Source: Planctomycetota bacterium (GTDB taxonomy: Bacteria; Planctomycetota; UBA1135; JACQFD01). From it: a stretch of 64,000 nt of DNA. Every line of letters begins with the position of its first letter. Position 1 is the first letter of the stretch. The translations under genes were made by a program, and so were the position numbers. Shown piece after piece: positions 1-7,871 of the stretch. The stretch is from NCBI GenBank assembly GCA_016200225.1, contig JACQFD010000017.1, positions 1 to 64,000 of the forward strand, given 5' to 3'. The notes beneath the pieces were generated by a model. The model saw only the letters and a program-made list of their open reading frames with translations, searched no databases and had not been told where the DNA came from.

Positions 1-79
1 TGCTTAAATTTGCGGAGAAGGCTTAAAATATATTGTTTTCGTCCGGCGCCGATTGGGCCTTGGATGTGTCGTGGTGCAT

Positions 80-490
80 TCATCCCCACAATTTCCGCGA
101 TTCAAGAAGTCGCGCAACCATGGTTTCGTCGGACGCATTCGTCACACCCACTTCACGCGCCGCCAAGTGGACAGCATCAGAGAAGGAGATCCAAGCATTA
201 TCACCCATGTATTTTCGACTATAAAACCGAGCAATTACAAGGATAATATTAGCATCATATGCAGGCGGAACAACTGGACCGCCATCAATGCCGATACCCG
301 TTCGCAAGTTGTTCACGGTGCCACTCAAACCGCCTATGAATTCTCTCATAAGATACGCAGGAGTCGCCATATCACGATGCGCTTTTCTTAAATTAATCGT
401 CGGCAGAAACATTGCTTGTTTATTAAGATCTTCCACCATATGAATCGAATTTTGCAGCGGCCCAACCGCGGCGGCAGGAATGGATCGCAA
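80..490 (-). CDS. Hypothetical protein, 5' end uncertain
   Basis: From the TTG at 490 the product is 136 residues with protein-like composition, including a C-terminal stretch with DAVHLAAREVGVTNASDETM. The reading frame stays open upstream to a TGA at 593-595, and the extra residues (EIIDNIQLELDKEG and more) also look coding. No ATG or GTG lies in that extension, so the true start is unresolved or the 5' end is damaged. Base composition is more AT-rich than the genes from 1.1 kb onward, and the dispersed repeat lies about 120 bp beyond the upstream limit of the frame, consistent with an accessory region. I do not recognise the family. It could be a C-terminal remnant of a larger protein. Confidence 0.45.
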   Translation of the reverse strand: MRSIPAAAVGPLQNSIHMVEDLNKQAMFLPTINLRKAHRDMATPAYLMREFIGGLSGTVNNLRTGIGIDGGPVVPPAYDANIILVIARFYSRKYMGDNAWISFSDAVHLAAREVGVTNASDETMVARLLESRKLWG

Positions 491-712
491 GTACCGCGCT
501 ACGAACGCGTCCCCTTCCTTATCGAGTTCCAGCTGTATGTTATCTATGATTTCGAGTGTAGCAAATGAATAGACTTGGATGTTGCAATGAATTCAAGAGG
601 ATTCGGAAACAAAAACGTGGGCAGTTTCGGCTGCCTGACCGTGATTTAATCGCAAAATTGGACACATCCCCATTTTCCCGTTTCCGCGCGTTATCTATTT
701 TCGTCTCCTTTT

Positions 713-1029
713 GCTCATGTCATGTGGCCACAATCTTAAACAGCGAGGCGATGCCGCGACGGGCGAAATGTCCGGGGGCCGCGCATGCGGCCCCCGGTCA
801 TGCGCCCGCCGGCATGGCCGAGCAGCCGCGCTTTTATTAGTGAACTTGCTATCGTTAGTACTGGCGGGCGGCGGGTCCGTGGCGCCAGACAGCGGCGGCG
901 AAGGCGACGCCCCGTCGCGTCGAGCGTGTGGTCCTCGTTGGCGTGTGGGTCGCGACACGGCGTGGCCGGAGCATCGCCGCTGCGCCGCGCCGCGGAGCCC
1001 GCCGCCGGCTTTGACCTATTTCGTTACTA
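713..1029 (+). repeat. Dispersed ~320-bp repeat, copy 1
   Basis: Shares most of its sequence with 7242-7558 (inverted) and 7872-8195 (direct). Common landmarks in order are a CATGTGGCCACAATCTT-type start, a strong hairpin, GGCATGGCCGAGCAGCCGCG, CTTTTATTAGTG, GGCGCCAGACAGCGGCGGCG and a CCGCCG..TTTGACCTA end. In this copy the hairpin is an 11-bp GC-only stem at 772-782/787-797 with loop GCAT. Outside the core, an ATTGG-CCCGTCCCC-TTTTT type motif flanks it (about 658-680 and 1046-1067). All ORFs inside are GC-driven and not conserved as protein between copies. It is either a non-autonomous mobile element or a structured RNA. Confidence 0.85.
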
Positions 1030-1110
1030 TTACTGAATGACGGAAATTGGGCCCGTCCCCTTTTTACCCATCCCACGTCGCACAATTAACATTAATTATC
1101 AACCAACAAT

Positions 1111-1755
1111 TCACTCCGGCTCCGCGCCTTCACCCAACGCCTGCGCCATCTGCCTCACTGCGCGAGCAACCGCCATGCGCGCCGCGTCTGCGGAACTGAA
1201 TCCGCATTCGCGTGCGATGTCGGCGAATTCGAGCTTGAGCTCCAATTTCATTAATAATGCGCGGCGGGTGCGTTCGGGGATTCGCGAAAGCGCGTGTTCG
1301 TACAATTCGAAGCGTTCGCGCGCTTCGGCGTGGGTAAACGGGGATGCTTGTTTCGCCGGGGTTTCGGGCGCGGGCGCGTCGCCGGTCTGCCCTTTCGCGG
1401 CGCCCCAATGTTTACGTTCGCGGACTTGTTCGAGCACATAATTGCGCGCGATCATACGAATATATCCCCAAAGCGAGCCGACGCCGCGATATTTATAATT
1501 AGGAAGCGTTTTTAACATTCGCATCATCACTTCCTGGACGGCGTCCTGCGTGTCCTGCACGGAACGGACGACAAGCGGGAGCTGCGCATGAAGATACAAT
1601 TCGAGCGGCCGGCGGAAATGCACGAAGAGTCCCTCCAGCGCTTCGCGATCGCCCGCCCGGACTCTTTGTAACAAATCGAGCGTCGTCGTAAACGCGTCGA
1701 TGTCCGCGGGCGCGGCGTCCGTCGATTCGGGCTTTGGTTTTCGCGGCTTGGCCAA
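1111..1755 (-). CDS. ECF-type RNA polymerase sigma factor
   Basis: 214 residues. Region 2 is visible at about residues 35-115 (DTQDAVQEVMMRML followed by the aromatic-rich SLWGYIRMIARNYVLEQVRER, the -10 melting and recognition helices). Region 4 is at about 150-205 (ALSRIPERTRRALLMKLE then a helix-turn-helix, FADIARECGFSSADAARMAV). The two are joined by an Ala/Pro-rich linker of about 30 residues. The protein should direct RNA polymerase to a specific promoter set. No anti-sigma factor is adjacent: its neighbours are the repeat element downstream and uvrB upstream, so its regulon and control are not evident. The residues before about 30 are charged and low complexity. Confidence 0.85.
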   Translation of the reverse strand: MAKPRKPKPESTDAAPADIDAFTTTLDLLQRVRAGDREALEGLFVHFRRPLELYLHAQLPLVVRSVQDTQDAVQEVMMRMLKTLPNYKYRGVGSLWGYIRMIARNYVLEQVRERKHWGAAKGQTGDAPAPETPAKQASPFTHAEARERFELYEHALSRIPERTRRALLMKLELKLEFADIARECGFSSADAARMAVARAVRQMAQALGEGAEPE

Positions 1756-1833
1756 TGCTATCGTCCGTGAATGCGGCTGGATTGCTAGTGTCGCCGGGAG
1801 CGCACGTTAGTCAACAAAAAACGCGCCCGCCGG

Positions 1834-3867
1834 TTATTCCCGCAATTCGCGCGCCTCGAGTTTGAACACCTCGTCGCGCAGGCGGCCGGCCTCCTCGAAC
1901 TGTAAAGTCGCCGACGCCTCCGCCATGGCCGCGCGCAGTCGCGCGATTTCGACTTTGAGCGCCTCGCCGCGCAACGAAGCCGCGGGTTTTTCAGTCTTTC
2001 CGCGATCTTTACCTTTCTTTCGCGGGACGTCCGACGCGCCGATGTCGGGCACGCCCGTATAATCAAGATCCTCGATCGTTAATAATTCGCGAACGACCGA
2101 GCGGATGCTTTCTGGAGTTATGTTATGTTCTTTATTATAAGCTTCCTGGATTTTCCGGCGCCGCGCCGTCTCGGCGATGGCCTTCGCCATCGAATCCGTC
2201 ACGCGGTCGCCATAAAGAATCACGCGGCCGCGCAGGTTGCGCGACGCGCGCCCGCACGTCTGGATGAGCGACGTCGCCGATCGTAAGTATCCTTCCTTGT
2301 CAGCGTCGAGCACGGCGACGAGCGCGACTTCGGGCAAGTCGAGTCCCTCGCGCAATAAGTTAATTCCAACCAATACATCGAATACGCCGAGCCGCAGATC
2401 GCGCAGAATCGCCGTGCGCTCGAGCGTCTCGATGTCGGAATGTAAATATTTAACTTTAAATCCGAGATCGGCCAGATATTCGGACAATTCCTCCGAAAAT
2501 CTTTTTGTTAATGTAGTAATCAACACGCGGTCGCCGTCCGCGAGCGTTTTGCGGATTTCGCCGGTGAGGTCGTCGACTTGGTTTCGCGCGGGTTTGACTG
2601 TAATTTCAGGATCGATCAAACCCGTCGGCCGGACGATTTGTTCAATCACGTGCGATCCGGCGCGATTCATTTCGTAGGGACCCGGCGTCGCCGATACAAA
2701 CATTACGCGATCAAACAATTCTTCGAATTCTGTAAGTTTGAGCGGCCGGTTGTCGAGCGCGCAGGGAAGCCGGAAACCGTATTCGACGAGGTTCTCCTTG
2801 CGCGAGCGGTCGCCGCGATACATGCCGGTTGCCTGCGGCATCGTGACGTGGCTCTCGTCTACAATTAATAACCAATGTTCCGGAAGATAATGAATGAGCG
2901 TCGACGGCGGCTGGCCCGGCGCGCGCCCGTCGAGGTGTCTCGAGTAATTTTCGATGCCGGGCGTCATCCCCGTCTCTCTTAACATTTCGAGGTCGAAGCG
3001 CGTGCGCTGCAGCAATCGCTGCGCCTCGAGAAACCGCCCCGACGCCTGCACGTCGTCGTGGCGTTTCGCGAGTTCCTCCTCGATGCCCTGAATCGCCAGT
3101 TGTAAACGATCCTTCGGCGTGACGTATTGCGATGAAGGATAAATTGTAATTTTGTCGAGCCGCCCGGATACTTCTCCGGTGAGCGGATTCACCTCCTCGA
3201 TGCGCTCGATGTCGTCGCCGAACAATTCGATTCTTATACTAACATTTTCTTCATAACTCGGAAAAACCTCGATCACGTCGCCGCGCGCGCGGAACGTGCC
3301 GCGGCGGAATTCCGCGTGGTTTCTCGCATATTGCAATTGCGCGAGCCGGCGCAGGAACGCGTCGCGTTCGATCTTGTCGCCGACGCGCAGTTCGAGCGCG
3401 AGATCGCGATAATTGCTCGGCGAACCGAGGCCGTAAATGCATGAAATGGACGCTACAATAATCACGTCGTCGCGATCCATGAGCGAGCGCGTCGCCGAAT
3501 TGCGCATCAATTCGATTTGTTCATTTCGCGACGCGTCCTTTTCGATAAATGTATCCGTCGTCGGAATATAAGCTTCCGGTTGATAATAATCGTAATAACT
3601 AACGAAATATTCGACGGCGTTTTTCGGAAACAGCGCCTGAAATTCGCCGAACAACTGCGCCGCGAGCGTTTTGTTAGGAGCGAGCACGAGCGCCGGCACG
3701 CCGAGGCGCTGGATGGCGTGCGCCATCGTGAATGTTTTGCCCGATCCGGTCACGCCGAGCAGCACCTGCTCGCGCACGCCGCGTTCGAAATTTGTTACAA
3801 TCGACTCGATCGCGCGCGGCTGGTCTCCCCGGGGAACGAACGGCGCTTCTAAATGAAACCGCGCGAT
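1834..3867 (-). CDS. uvrB: UvrABC system protein B, non-canonical start
   Basis: DNA-damage-recognition helicase of nucleotide excision repair, working with UvrA and UvrC. The conserved N-terminus FxLxxPFxPxGDQPxAI is present (APFVPRGDQPRAIESI), then Walker A GVTGSGKTFT, the beta-hairpin (SYYDYYQPEAYIP), DEXX motif VDESH, helicase motifs (VSATPG, GINLLREGLDLPEV, QTCGRASRN) and the C-terminal UVR domain that contacts UvrC. Length is normal at about 677 residues if translation begins at ATC 3867, about 8 bases after GGGAGA. There is no ATG, GTG or TTG between the upstream in-frame stop and GTG 3777, and starting at 3777 would remove about 30 conserved residues including GDQP. It immediately follows the NIL-domain gene, whose stop is 1 base away, so translational coupling is likely. 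Confidence 0.93.
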   Translation of the reverse strand: MARFHLEAPFVPRGDQPRAIESIVTNFERGVREQVLLGVTGSGKTFTMAHAIQRLGVPALVLAPNKTLAAQLFGEFQALFPKNAVEYFVSYYDYYQPEAYIPTTDTFIEKDASRNEQIELMRNSATRSLMDRDDVIIVASISCIYGLGSPSNYRDLALELRVGDKIERDAFLRRLAQLQYARNHAEFRRGTFRARGDVIEVFPSYEENVSIRIELFGDDIERIEEVNPLTGEVSGRLDKITIYPSSQYVTPKDRLQLAIQGIEEELAKRHDDVQASGRFLEAQRLLQRTRFDLEMLRETGMTPGIENYSRHLDGRAPGQPPSTLIHYLPEHWLLIVDESHVTMPQATGMYRGDRSRKENLVEYGFRLPCALDNRPLKLTEFEELFDRVMFVSATPGPYEMNRAGSHVIEQIVRPTGLIDPEITVKPARNQVDDLTGEIRKTLADGDRVLITTLTKRFSEELSEYLADLGFKVKYLHSDIETLERTAILRDLRLGVFDVLVGINLLREGLDLPEVALVAVLDADKEGYLRSATSLIQTCGRASRNLRGRVILYGDRVTDSMAKAIAETARRRKIQEAYNKEHNITPESIRSVVRELLTIEDLDYTGVPDIGASDVPRKKGKDRGKTEKPAASLRGEALKVEIARLRAAMAEASATLQFEEAGRLRDEVFKLEARELRE

Positions 3868-3868
3868 G

Positions 3869-4135
3869 TTACACGTCTCCCAGCTGCGGCGGCCGCGTGA
3901 TCGGTTCGTTAGCGTCCACTTCCTTTACATTGACGCCCTTCGTTCGTAAATATTGGATCGCTTGATCGATGTTATGATCCTCCCCTTCGATGTCGACGAG
4001 CACGATCGCGAAATCGTCGGAGATCTGCGCGCCGCGAATGTTGGGCTTGACGCTGAACATCGTCGGAAGCGATTGACTAAGAATCGGTTCTTTAATTAAA
4101 TTCGGCGGAAAATTACAGAAAATTCGTTTTTTCAT
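3869..4135 (-). CDS. NIL-domain protein
   Basis: 88 residues matching the NIL fold, a ferredoxin-like ligand-binding domain known from the C-terminus of the methionine ABC ATPase MetN and from NIL-ferredoxin proteins. Visible hallmarks are a beta strand ending MFSVKPNIRGAQI, then FAIVLVDIEGEDHNIDQAIQYL and the final GVNVKEV. It stands alone without the ABC ATPase or the ferredoxin part. The gene starts 2 bases from the membrane-protein gene upstream and ends 1 base before uvrB, so the three probably form one transcript. The ligand is unknown; an amino acid or a cofactor-related molecule is plausible from the family. Confidence 0.75.
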   Translation of the reverse strand: MKKRIFCNFPPNLIKEPILSQSLPTMFSVKPNIRGAQISDDFAIVLVDIEGEDHNIDQAIQYLRTKGVNVKEVDANEPITRPPQLGDV

Positions 4136-4137
4136 TT

Positions 4138-4851
4138 TTAGTTGTGCGAGAGGGCTTTTCGGGATCGAAAAGCGAGCAACAGGCCCGCGCCGATCAACGC
4201 GGAAATCGCTCCGTAGCCGAAGGGGGAAGGATAGCCGAGAATCGCAGTCGACCCGAGCGTTGAAATTGCGTAAAGGCGGTCGCTGCGCAGGATGTCGACG
4301 CCGGCGGCGGCGCAGGCCGGCGCGAGCGGGCTTGTGACAAATAACGAGGAGGCGAATCCGACGGCGGTGGCGCCCGGTTCGGCGTCGCCGCGAGTTATCA
4401 AAAACGGCACGGCGCAGGCGGCGAACGCGGCGAGCGTCACGAGCGGCGGCGCGAGGGGCGCAATTGTTAAGAAACGAAACATGCTACAGATTCCCGCGCC
4501 GAGGACGCCGAACGCGAACGCGAGAAGGCCGAGCGTCGCGGCGTGCGCGGCGGCGATTCCCGCGAACTCGGCAAGCGCGCCAAAAAAAATCGCTGCCGCG
4601 AGCGGCACGGCGAGTTGGCGCGCGAGCGCCGGCCGCGTTTCAACGCAACCCGAAAACGGCGCGAGGATCGCGGTCAAGAGCGCGACCGCGTGCGCGCGCC
4701 AAGTCGGTTCGGCGCTTTCGACGAGCGCAATGGCGGACGCGGCGACGACCAAAATGACCGCCACGTTTGTGGCCGCGGCAATCGTGGAGTAAGTTTCCCG
4801 CCGCCGAACGGGCCGCCGGTCCGAAGAGGCATCACTATGAAAGGTTGTCAT
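4138..4851 (-). CDS. Integral membrane protein, unknown function
   Basis: 237 residues from ATG 4851. The N-terminal 20-25 residues are polar and Arg-rich; the rest is Ala/Leu/Gly-rich with about seven hydrophobic segments, ending in a basic tail (FRSRKALSHN). No catalytic motif or transporter signature is visible. Longer upstream starts (to 4950) would run through the opposite-strand zinc-ribbon gene and add an Arg-rich stretch that does not look like protein. Even so, the chosen start overlaps the divergent gene at 4837 by 15 bases. It is followed 2 bases later by the NIL-domain gene. Confidence 0.65.
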   Translation of the reverse strand: MTTFHSDASSDRRPVRRRETYSTIAAATNVAVILVVAASAIALVESAEPTWRAHAVALLTAILAPFSGCVETRPALARQLAVPLAAAIFFGALAEFAGIAAAHAATLGLLAFAFGVLGAGICSMFRFLTIAPLAPPLVTLAAFAACAVPFLITRGDAEPGATAVGFASSLFVTSPLAPACAAAGVDILRSDRLYAISTLGSTAILGYPSPFGYGAISALIGAGLLLAFRSRKALSHN

Positions 4852-5130
4852 CAATGCGGTTCGCCTTGGACGAGGCCGGGTTCGCCCGGCTTCGACGAGA
4901 ATTGTAGCAAGTGCGCGGGGCCGATGCACGCGTGCCGCAATTGCGTGCACTACGACGCGTCGCGCGCGTGGAACTGGTGCAAGAGCCTTTCGTCGGAGCC
5001 GCCGCGCGAGCCCGATATTAAGAATCTTTGCGAGGAATTCGAATTATCCGAAGTAGCCGCGCAGACCGACGACCAACAGCGCCGCAAAACGAAGGAAGCG
5101 TTCGATAATTTATTTAAGAAAAAACAGTAG
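4837..5130 (+). CDS. Small zinc-ribbon-like protein
   Basis: 97 residues starting MKGCHQCG. Three C-x2-C pairs (Cys4/7, 22/25, 34/37 approximately) and further Cys at about 48 and 64 suggest one or two zinc-binding knuckles. The pattern of a GSPGF-D-CxxCxxPxHxCRNCxxYD block followed by a charged tail ending DNLFKKK recurs in conserved hypothetical proteins of Planctomycetota-like bacteria as I remember them; function is not established. It lies head-to-head with the membrane protein gene, with a 15-base overlap of the 5' ends, so the two promoters must lie inside each other's reading frames. Confidence 0.7.
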   Translation: MKGCHQCGSPWTRPGSPGFDENCSKCAGPMHACRNCVHYDASRAWNWCKSLSSEPPREPDIKNLCEEFELSEVAAQTDDQQRRKTKEAFDNLFKKKQ

Positions 5131-5296
5131 GTTTTCTTAAATATACTGTTTCTTCGCCGGCCAGCCAGCCCCGCGCGGGCACGCGGTCGACGCGGCGGGC
5201 GTCCGCGAGCCACGGGGGAATTTCGCTCGACGCCTCTTCGCGTCGAGCGTCGCGTCCACGCACGCCAGACTGCTCGGAAATCAGCTATTTCGAAAT

Positions 5297-5384
5297 TGGT
5301 GCGGGAGGAGGGAATTGAACCCTCATGACTTATAAGGTCGGGGGATTTTAAGTCCCCTGCGTCTGCCGATTCCGCCACTCCCGC
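5297..5384 (-). tRNA. tRNA-Leu (TAA)
   Basis: Read on the minus strand it begins GCGGGAGTGGCGGAAT, a typical class II tRNA-Leu start. Anticodon stem GGGGA/TCCCC closes a seven-base loop with anticodon TAA. A long variable arm, T-arm GAGGG-TTCAATTC-CCTC, acceptor strand CTCCCGC, discriminator A and an encoded CCA (5297-5299) complete an 88-nt cloverleaf. Confidence 0.96.
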
Positions 5385-5475
5385 AAGTCGAAGCAGCTTT
5401 TCAAACAATGCGCGAAGAGGTTACGTTCCGTTTTCTTGCGAGTCCACTGCGCATCCGGTAGCGTTCACAATCCGC

Positions 5476-5552
5476 GGCGGCATAGCCAAGTGGCCTAAGG
5501 CGACTGATTGCAAATCAGTTATTCCTCGGTTCAAATCCGAGTGCCGCCTCCA
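5476..5552 (+). tRNA. tRNA-Cys (GCA)
   Basis: Acceptor GGCGGCA pairs with TGCCGCC; D-arm AGCCAAGTGGCCTAAGGC; anticodon arm ACTGA-TTGCAAA-TCAGT gives anticodon GCA; T-arm CTCGG-TTCAAAT-CCGAG; discriminator T as expected for Cys; CCA encoded at 5550-5552. Divergent from the tRNA-Leu gene and directly followed by two TRL-family genes on the other strand. Confidence 0.96.
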
Positions 5553-5611
5553 AAGTTGACGGGACTCACGCGACGAAGGGCCTTGCGCGGCCGCGAATCC
5601 TCCAGCATCCG

Positions 5612-5968
5612 TTATTTCGCGTCGGTCTTGCTCTCCGACGCCGGCTCGCCAGCGACTTTCACGAATTGTTGCGTCCAGATTCCGAATAGTATACTTCGCA
5701 CGCGGAGGTCCGCGTAGTGCGCGCGATCGATACCGTTGCGCTTCATAACATCTCCGATCGCGTTGCTGTCCCATTGCACGCGCACGCCGGTGATGAACGG
5801 ATCGTGCAATTCTTTAGAATCGAGATCGCTAAATTTCGTGCCGATCGGCGAATTTCTCATATTCGTCGTCATCGGCCGCGTCACGTCGCTATAAAGAATC
5901 CCCGAAACGCACGACGGCGCGGCCATCGCCAGCGCGCAGGCGGCGAATTGTAAGATCGACGGCTTCAT
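5612..5968 (-). CDS. TRL-like exported protein
   Basis: 118 residues from ATG 5968. The N-terminus is a signal peptide or lipoprotein-like leader (ILQFAACALAMAAPSC), followed by GILYSDVTRPM, the characteristic start of TRL (tRNA-associated locus) family proteins, then GTKFSDL and a C-terminal block FGIWTQQFVKVAGE. It is more divergent than its neighbour: the typical GDA helix is replaced by WDSNAIGDVMKRNGI, though the overall order holds. The gene begins 5 bases after the second TRL gene ends, so they are co-transcribed. It ends 60 bases from the tRNA-Cys gene. The molecular role of the family is unknown; export to the envelope is inferred from the leader. Confidence 0.75.
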   Translation of the reverse strand: MKPSILQFAACALAMAAPSCVSGILYSDVTRPMTTNMRNSPIGTKFSDLDSKELHDPFITGVRVQWDSNAIGDVMKRNGIDRAHYADLRVRSILFGIWTQQFVKVAGEPASESKTDAK

Positions 5969-5973
5969 ATAAA

Positions 5974-6282
5974 CTAATCCCCGTAAACGATCGTCGTTTC
6001 GGATGCAAACAATCCGAAGAATATAAATAAAATTTCGGTGTCCATGTGGCGCAGCGTCGTAATGCCGCCGTTTTGCGCCGCGGCCGCCGTGCCGGCATCG
6101 CCCCATGCGACGAGCCAAAGGATACTTTGCGCCGTCGCCTCGCCGCGCCTCGAGCCGAGTTTTGTCTCCTGCAAATCGAGATCGAGCGGATGGCGCACGT
6201 GCGAATATAAACATCCGCCGAACAGCGTCGGGAAAAGTAATATTGGCGCCGCGAAAATCGTTCGAAGGTTTCTGTTTTTCAT
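5974..6282 (-). CDS. TRL-like exported lipoprotein
   Basis: 102 residues from ATG 6282, preceded by GGGA. A hydrophobic leader ends TLFGGC, which fits a lipobox, then LYSHVRHPLDLD. The family core is clear: LGSRRGEATAQSILWLVAWGDAGTAAAAQNGGIT, the D-x-x-IL strand and the terminal TTIVYGD. The upstream TTG at 6309 is in frame but lacks a better ribosome-binding site. The family name comes from its frequent position beside tRNA genes, which is also true here. Function is unknown; it is probably a small periplasmic or outer-membrane lipoprotein. Confidence 0.85.
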   Translation of the reverse strand: MKNRNLRTIFAAPILLFPTLFGGCLYSHVRHPLDLDLQETKLGSRRGEATAQSILWLVAWGDAGTAAAAQNGGITTLRHMDTEILFIFFGLFASETTIVYGD

Positions 6283-6315
6283 GGTATTTATTCCCGACAG
6301 GGAGTTCAAATATTA

Positions 6316-7179
6316 CTAGAAACCGGCCTTGCGCAAACATTCCAAATTTTCCGCGTCGTAATCCCGCCCGGTCGCGGGATTCGTCCCCTTTTCCGTTTCC
6401 AAGACTTTCGGAACATCTCGAAACCGCTTGTCGCGGGCGAGCGCGCGAAAACCGCCGAGGCCGATCGTCCCCTTTCCGATGTGTTCGTGCCGATCCGCGC
6501 GCGAACCGACGCCTTTCTTCGCATCGTTTAAATGAAACAATTTCACGCTCGACGCGCCGACGATTTTATCAAATAAATCGAATGCCTCCGCCGCTTTCGC
6601 CTCCGAAGATAAATCATAGCCGGCGGCGTGCGCATGACATGTATCAAAACACGTCCCCAGCCGCGCGCCCGCGCCGCCGCATAATCCGAGCAGATCCCTG
6701 ACCTCCTCGAATCGCGCGCAGAGACACGTGCCCTGTCCCGCCGTGATTTCTATCAATAATCGAACGTTCGTATCCGCGGTTTCCTCGAGCGCGCGAACCA
6801 ACCGTTCCGCGACGCGCGCAAGACCCGCCTCGACGCCGGCGCCGACGTGCGCCCCCGGATGAAAGACTATATCTCCAATTCCATAACGATCGCACCTCCG
6901 GATTTCGTCGACAAACGCTTCATACGATTTCGTCCCGAGTTCGCCGACCGCCGCAAGATTGATCAAATAACTATCGTGCGAAACGCAATAATCGACATTG
7001 TATTGTTTACGGGCTTTATTAAATAATTCAACGTTCTCTTCGGTGACGGGCTTCGCCGCCCATTGATTACTATTTTTCGTAAACACCTGCATCGCATTGC
7101 CGCCGACTTCGTGCAGGCGCCGCGCGCCCTCGTGCAGACCGCCGGCGACGGAAACGTGGGATCCGAGGAGTGCTCTCAT
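6316..7179 (-). CDS. nfo: Endonuclease IV (AP endonuclease)
   Basis: 287 residues, usual family length. A TIM-barrel zinc enzyme that cuts the phosphodiester bond 5' of abasic sites and removes 3'-blocking groups in base excision repair. The metal-binding segments are in order: GSHVSVAGGL, VSHDSYLINLA, FHPGAHVGAG, IEITAGQGT, CFDTCHAHAAGYD, FHLNDAKKGVGSRADRHEHIGKG and the final LETEKG. ATG 7179 is followed by the canonical MRALLGSHVS start. It lies between the TRL genes and the repeat cluster, apparently monocistronic. With uvrB it makes a second DNA-repair gene in this stretch, without evidence of shared regulation. Confidence 0.96.
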   Translation of the reverse strand: MRALLGSHVSVAGGLHEGARRLHEVGGNAMQVFTKNSNQWAAKPVTEENVELFNKARKQYNVDYCVSHDSYLINLAAVGELGTKSYEAFVDEIRRCDRYGIGDIVFHPGAHVGAGVEAGLARVAERLVRALEETADTNVRLLIEITAGQGTCLCARFEEVRDLLGLCGGAGARLGTCFDTCHAHAAGYDLSSEAKAAEAFDLFDKIVGASSVKLFHLNDAKKGVGSRADRHEHIGKGTIGLGGFRALARDKRFRDVPKVLETEKGTNPATGRDYDAENLECLRKAGF

Positions 7180-7241
7180 GGTGTTTGGATTATAAACAAT
7201 TCATCATGTCAAAAAGTGATGAAAGTTCATGATCATGATCA

Positions 7242-7558
7242 TAACGAAATAGGACAAAGCGGGCGGCGGGATCCGCGGCGCGACGCAGCGGCGATGCTCC
7301 GGCCACGCCCTGTCGCGACCAGGCCGCCAGGCGAGAACCACACGCTCGACGCGACGGGGCGTCGCCTTCGCCGCTGCTGTCTGGCGCCACGGACACGCCG
7401 CCCGCCAGTACCTATGACCACACCGAACGCTAATAAACGCGCGGCTGCTCGGCCATGCCGGCGGGCGTATATCCGGGGGCCGCATACGCGGCCCCCGGAC
7501 ATCTCGCCCGTCGCGGCATCGCCTCGCCGTCAGTGATCCCGGCCACATGACACGAGCA
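7242..7558 (-). repeat. Dispersed ~320-bp repeat, copy 2 (inverted)
   Basis: Reverse complement matches 713-1029 over its whole length. The hairpin is again an 11-bp GC stem (7473-7483/7488-7498) but the loop is ATAC instead of GCAT. It sits about 60 bases upstream of the endonuclease IV start. The junction carries the near-palindrome TCATGATCATGATCA (about 7227-7241), possibly a target-site remnant or an operator for nfo. Confidence 0.85.
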
Positions 7559-7664
7559 GCTTTTGTAAATATTACGAAAACAAGAAATGGGAAAAAGAAG
7601 GTGGGCGCGTCCAATTATTCGCGACCCACACGCCAGCGCGTTGCACACGCTCGACGCCCCTTTT

Positions 7665-7792
7665 CAGAGTTCCACGCGGAGACGCGGAGGCCAGAGAGAA
7701 CGCGGAGAAAACCAAGAATACAATTGTAAGTTCTGGTTCTCCCCGCGTCTCCGCGTGCAGGTCTTCTCTCCGCGTCTCCGCGTGGAATTCTG
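7665..7792. repeat. Inverted-repeat element with CGCGGAGACGCGGAG arms
   Basis: The left arm (7665-7689) and right arm (7768-7792) are reverse complements with one mismatch, and the core contains further copies of the CTCCGCGTCTCCGCGT unit. Such GCGTCTCCGCGTG palindromic repeats are widespread in environmental bacterial genomes; their spurious translations contain HAETRR, as seen here. The element lies between two copies of the dispersed repeat. No protein is encoded. Confidence 0.8.
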
Positions 7793-7871
7793 AGCACAAT
7801 ATTGGACCCGTCGCCTTTTTAGTTGTCCACTTTCCTCAGCGGGCGGATTATAAATATTATTAAAAACGCGG

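Noticed and set aside
711..1040. Overlapping ORFs of 76-109 codons in the repeat copies
   Set aside because: Frames are not conserved as protein between the three copies; the conservation is at nucleotide and structure level.
3869..4135. PurS-like small protein
   Set aside because: Size is similar, but the FSVKPNI...AQI and ...IEGEDHNIDQAIQYLR pattern fits the NIL domain, and no purine genes are nearby.
7572..7799. Small proteins with HAETRR motifs
   Set aside because: These are translations of the GCGTCTCCGCGTG repeat in several frames, not genes.
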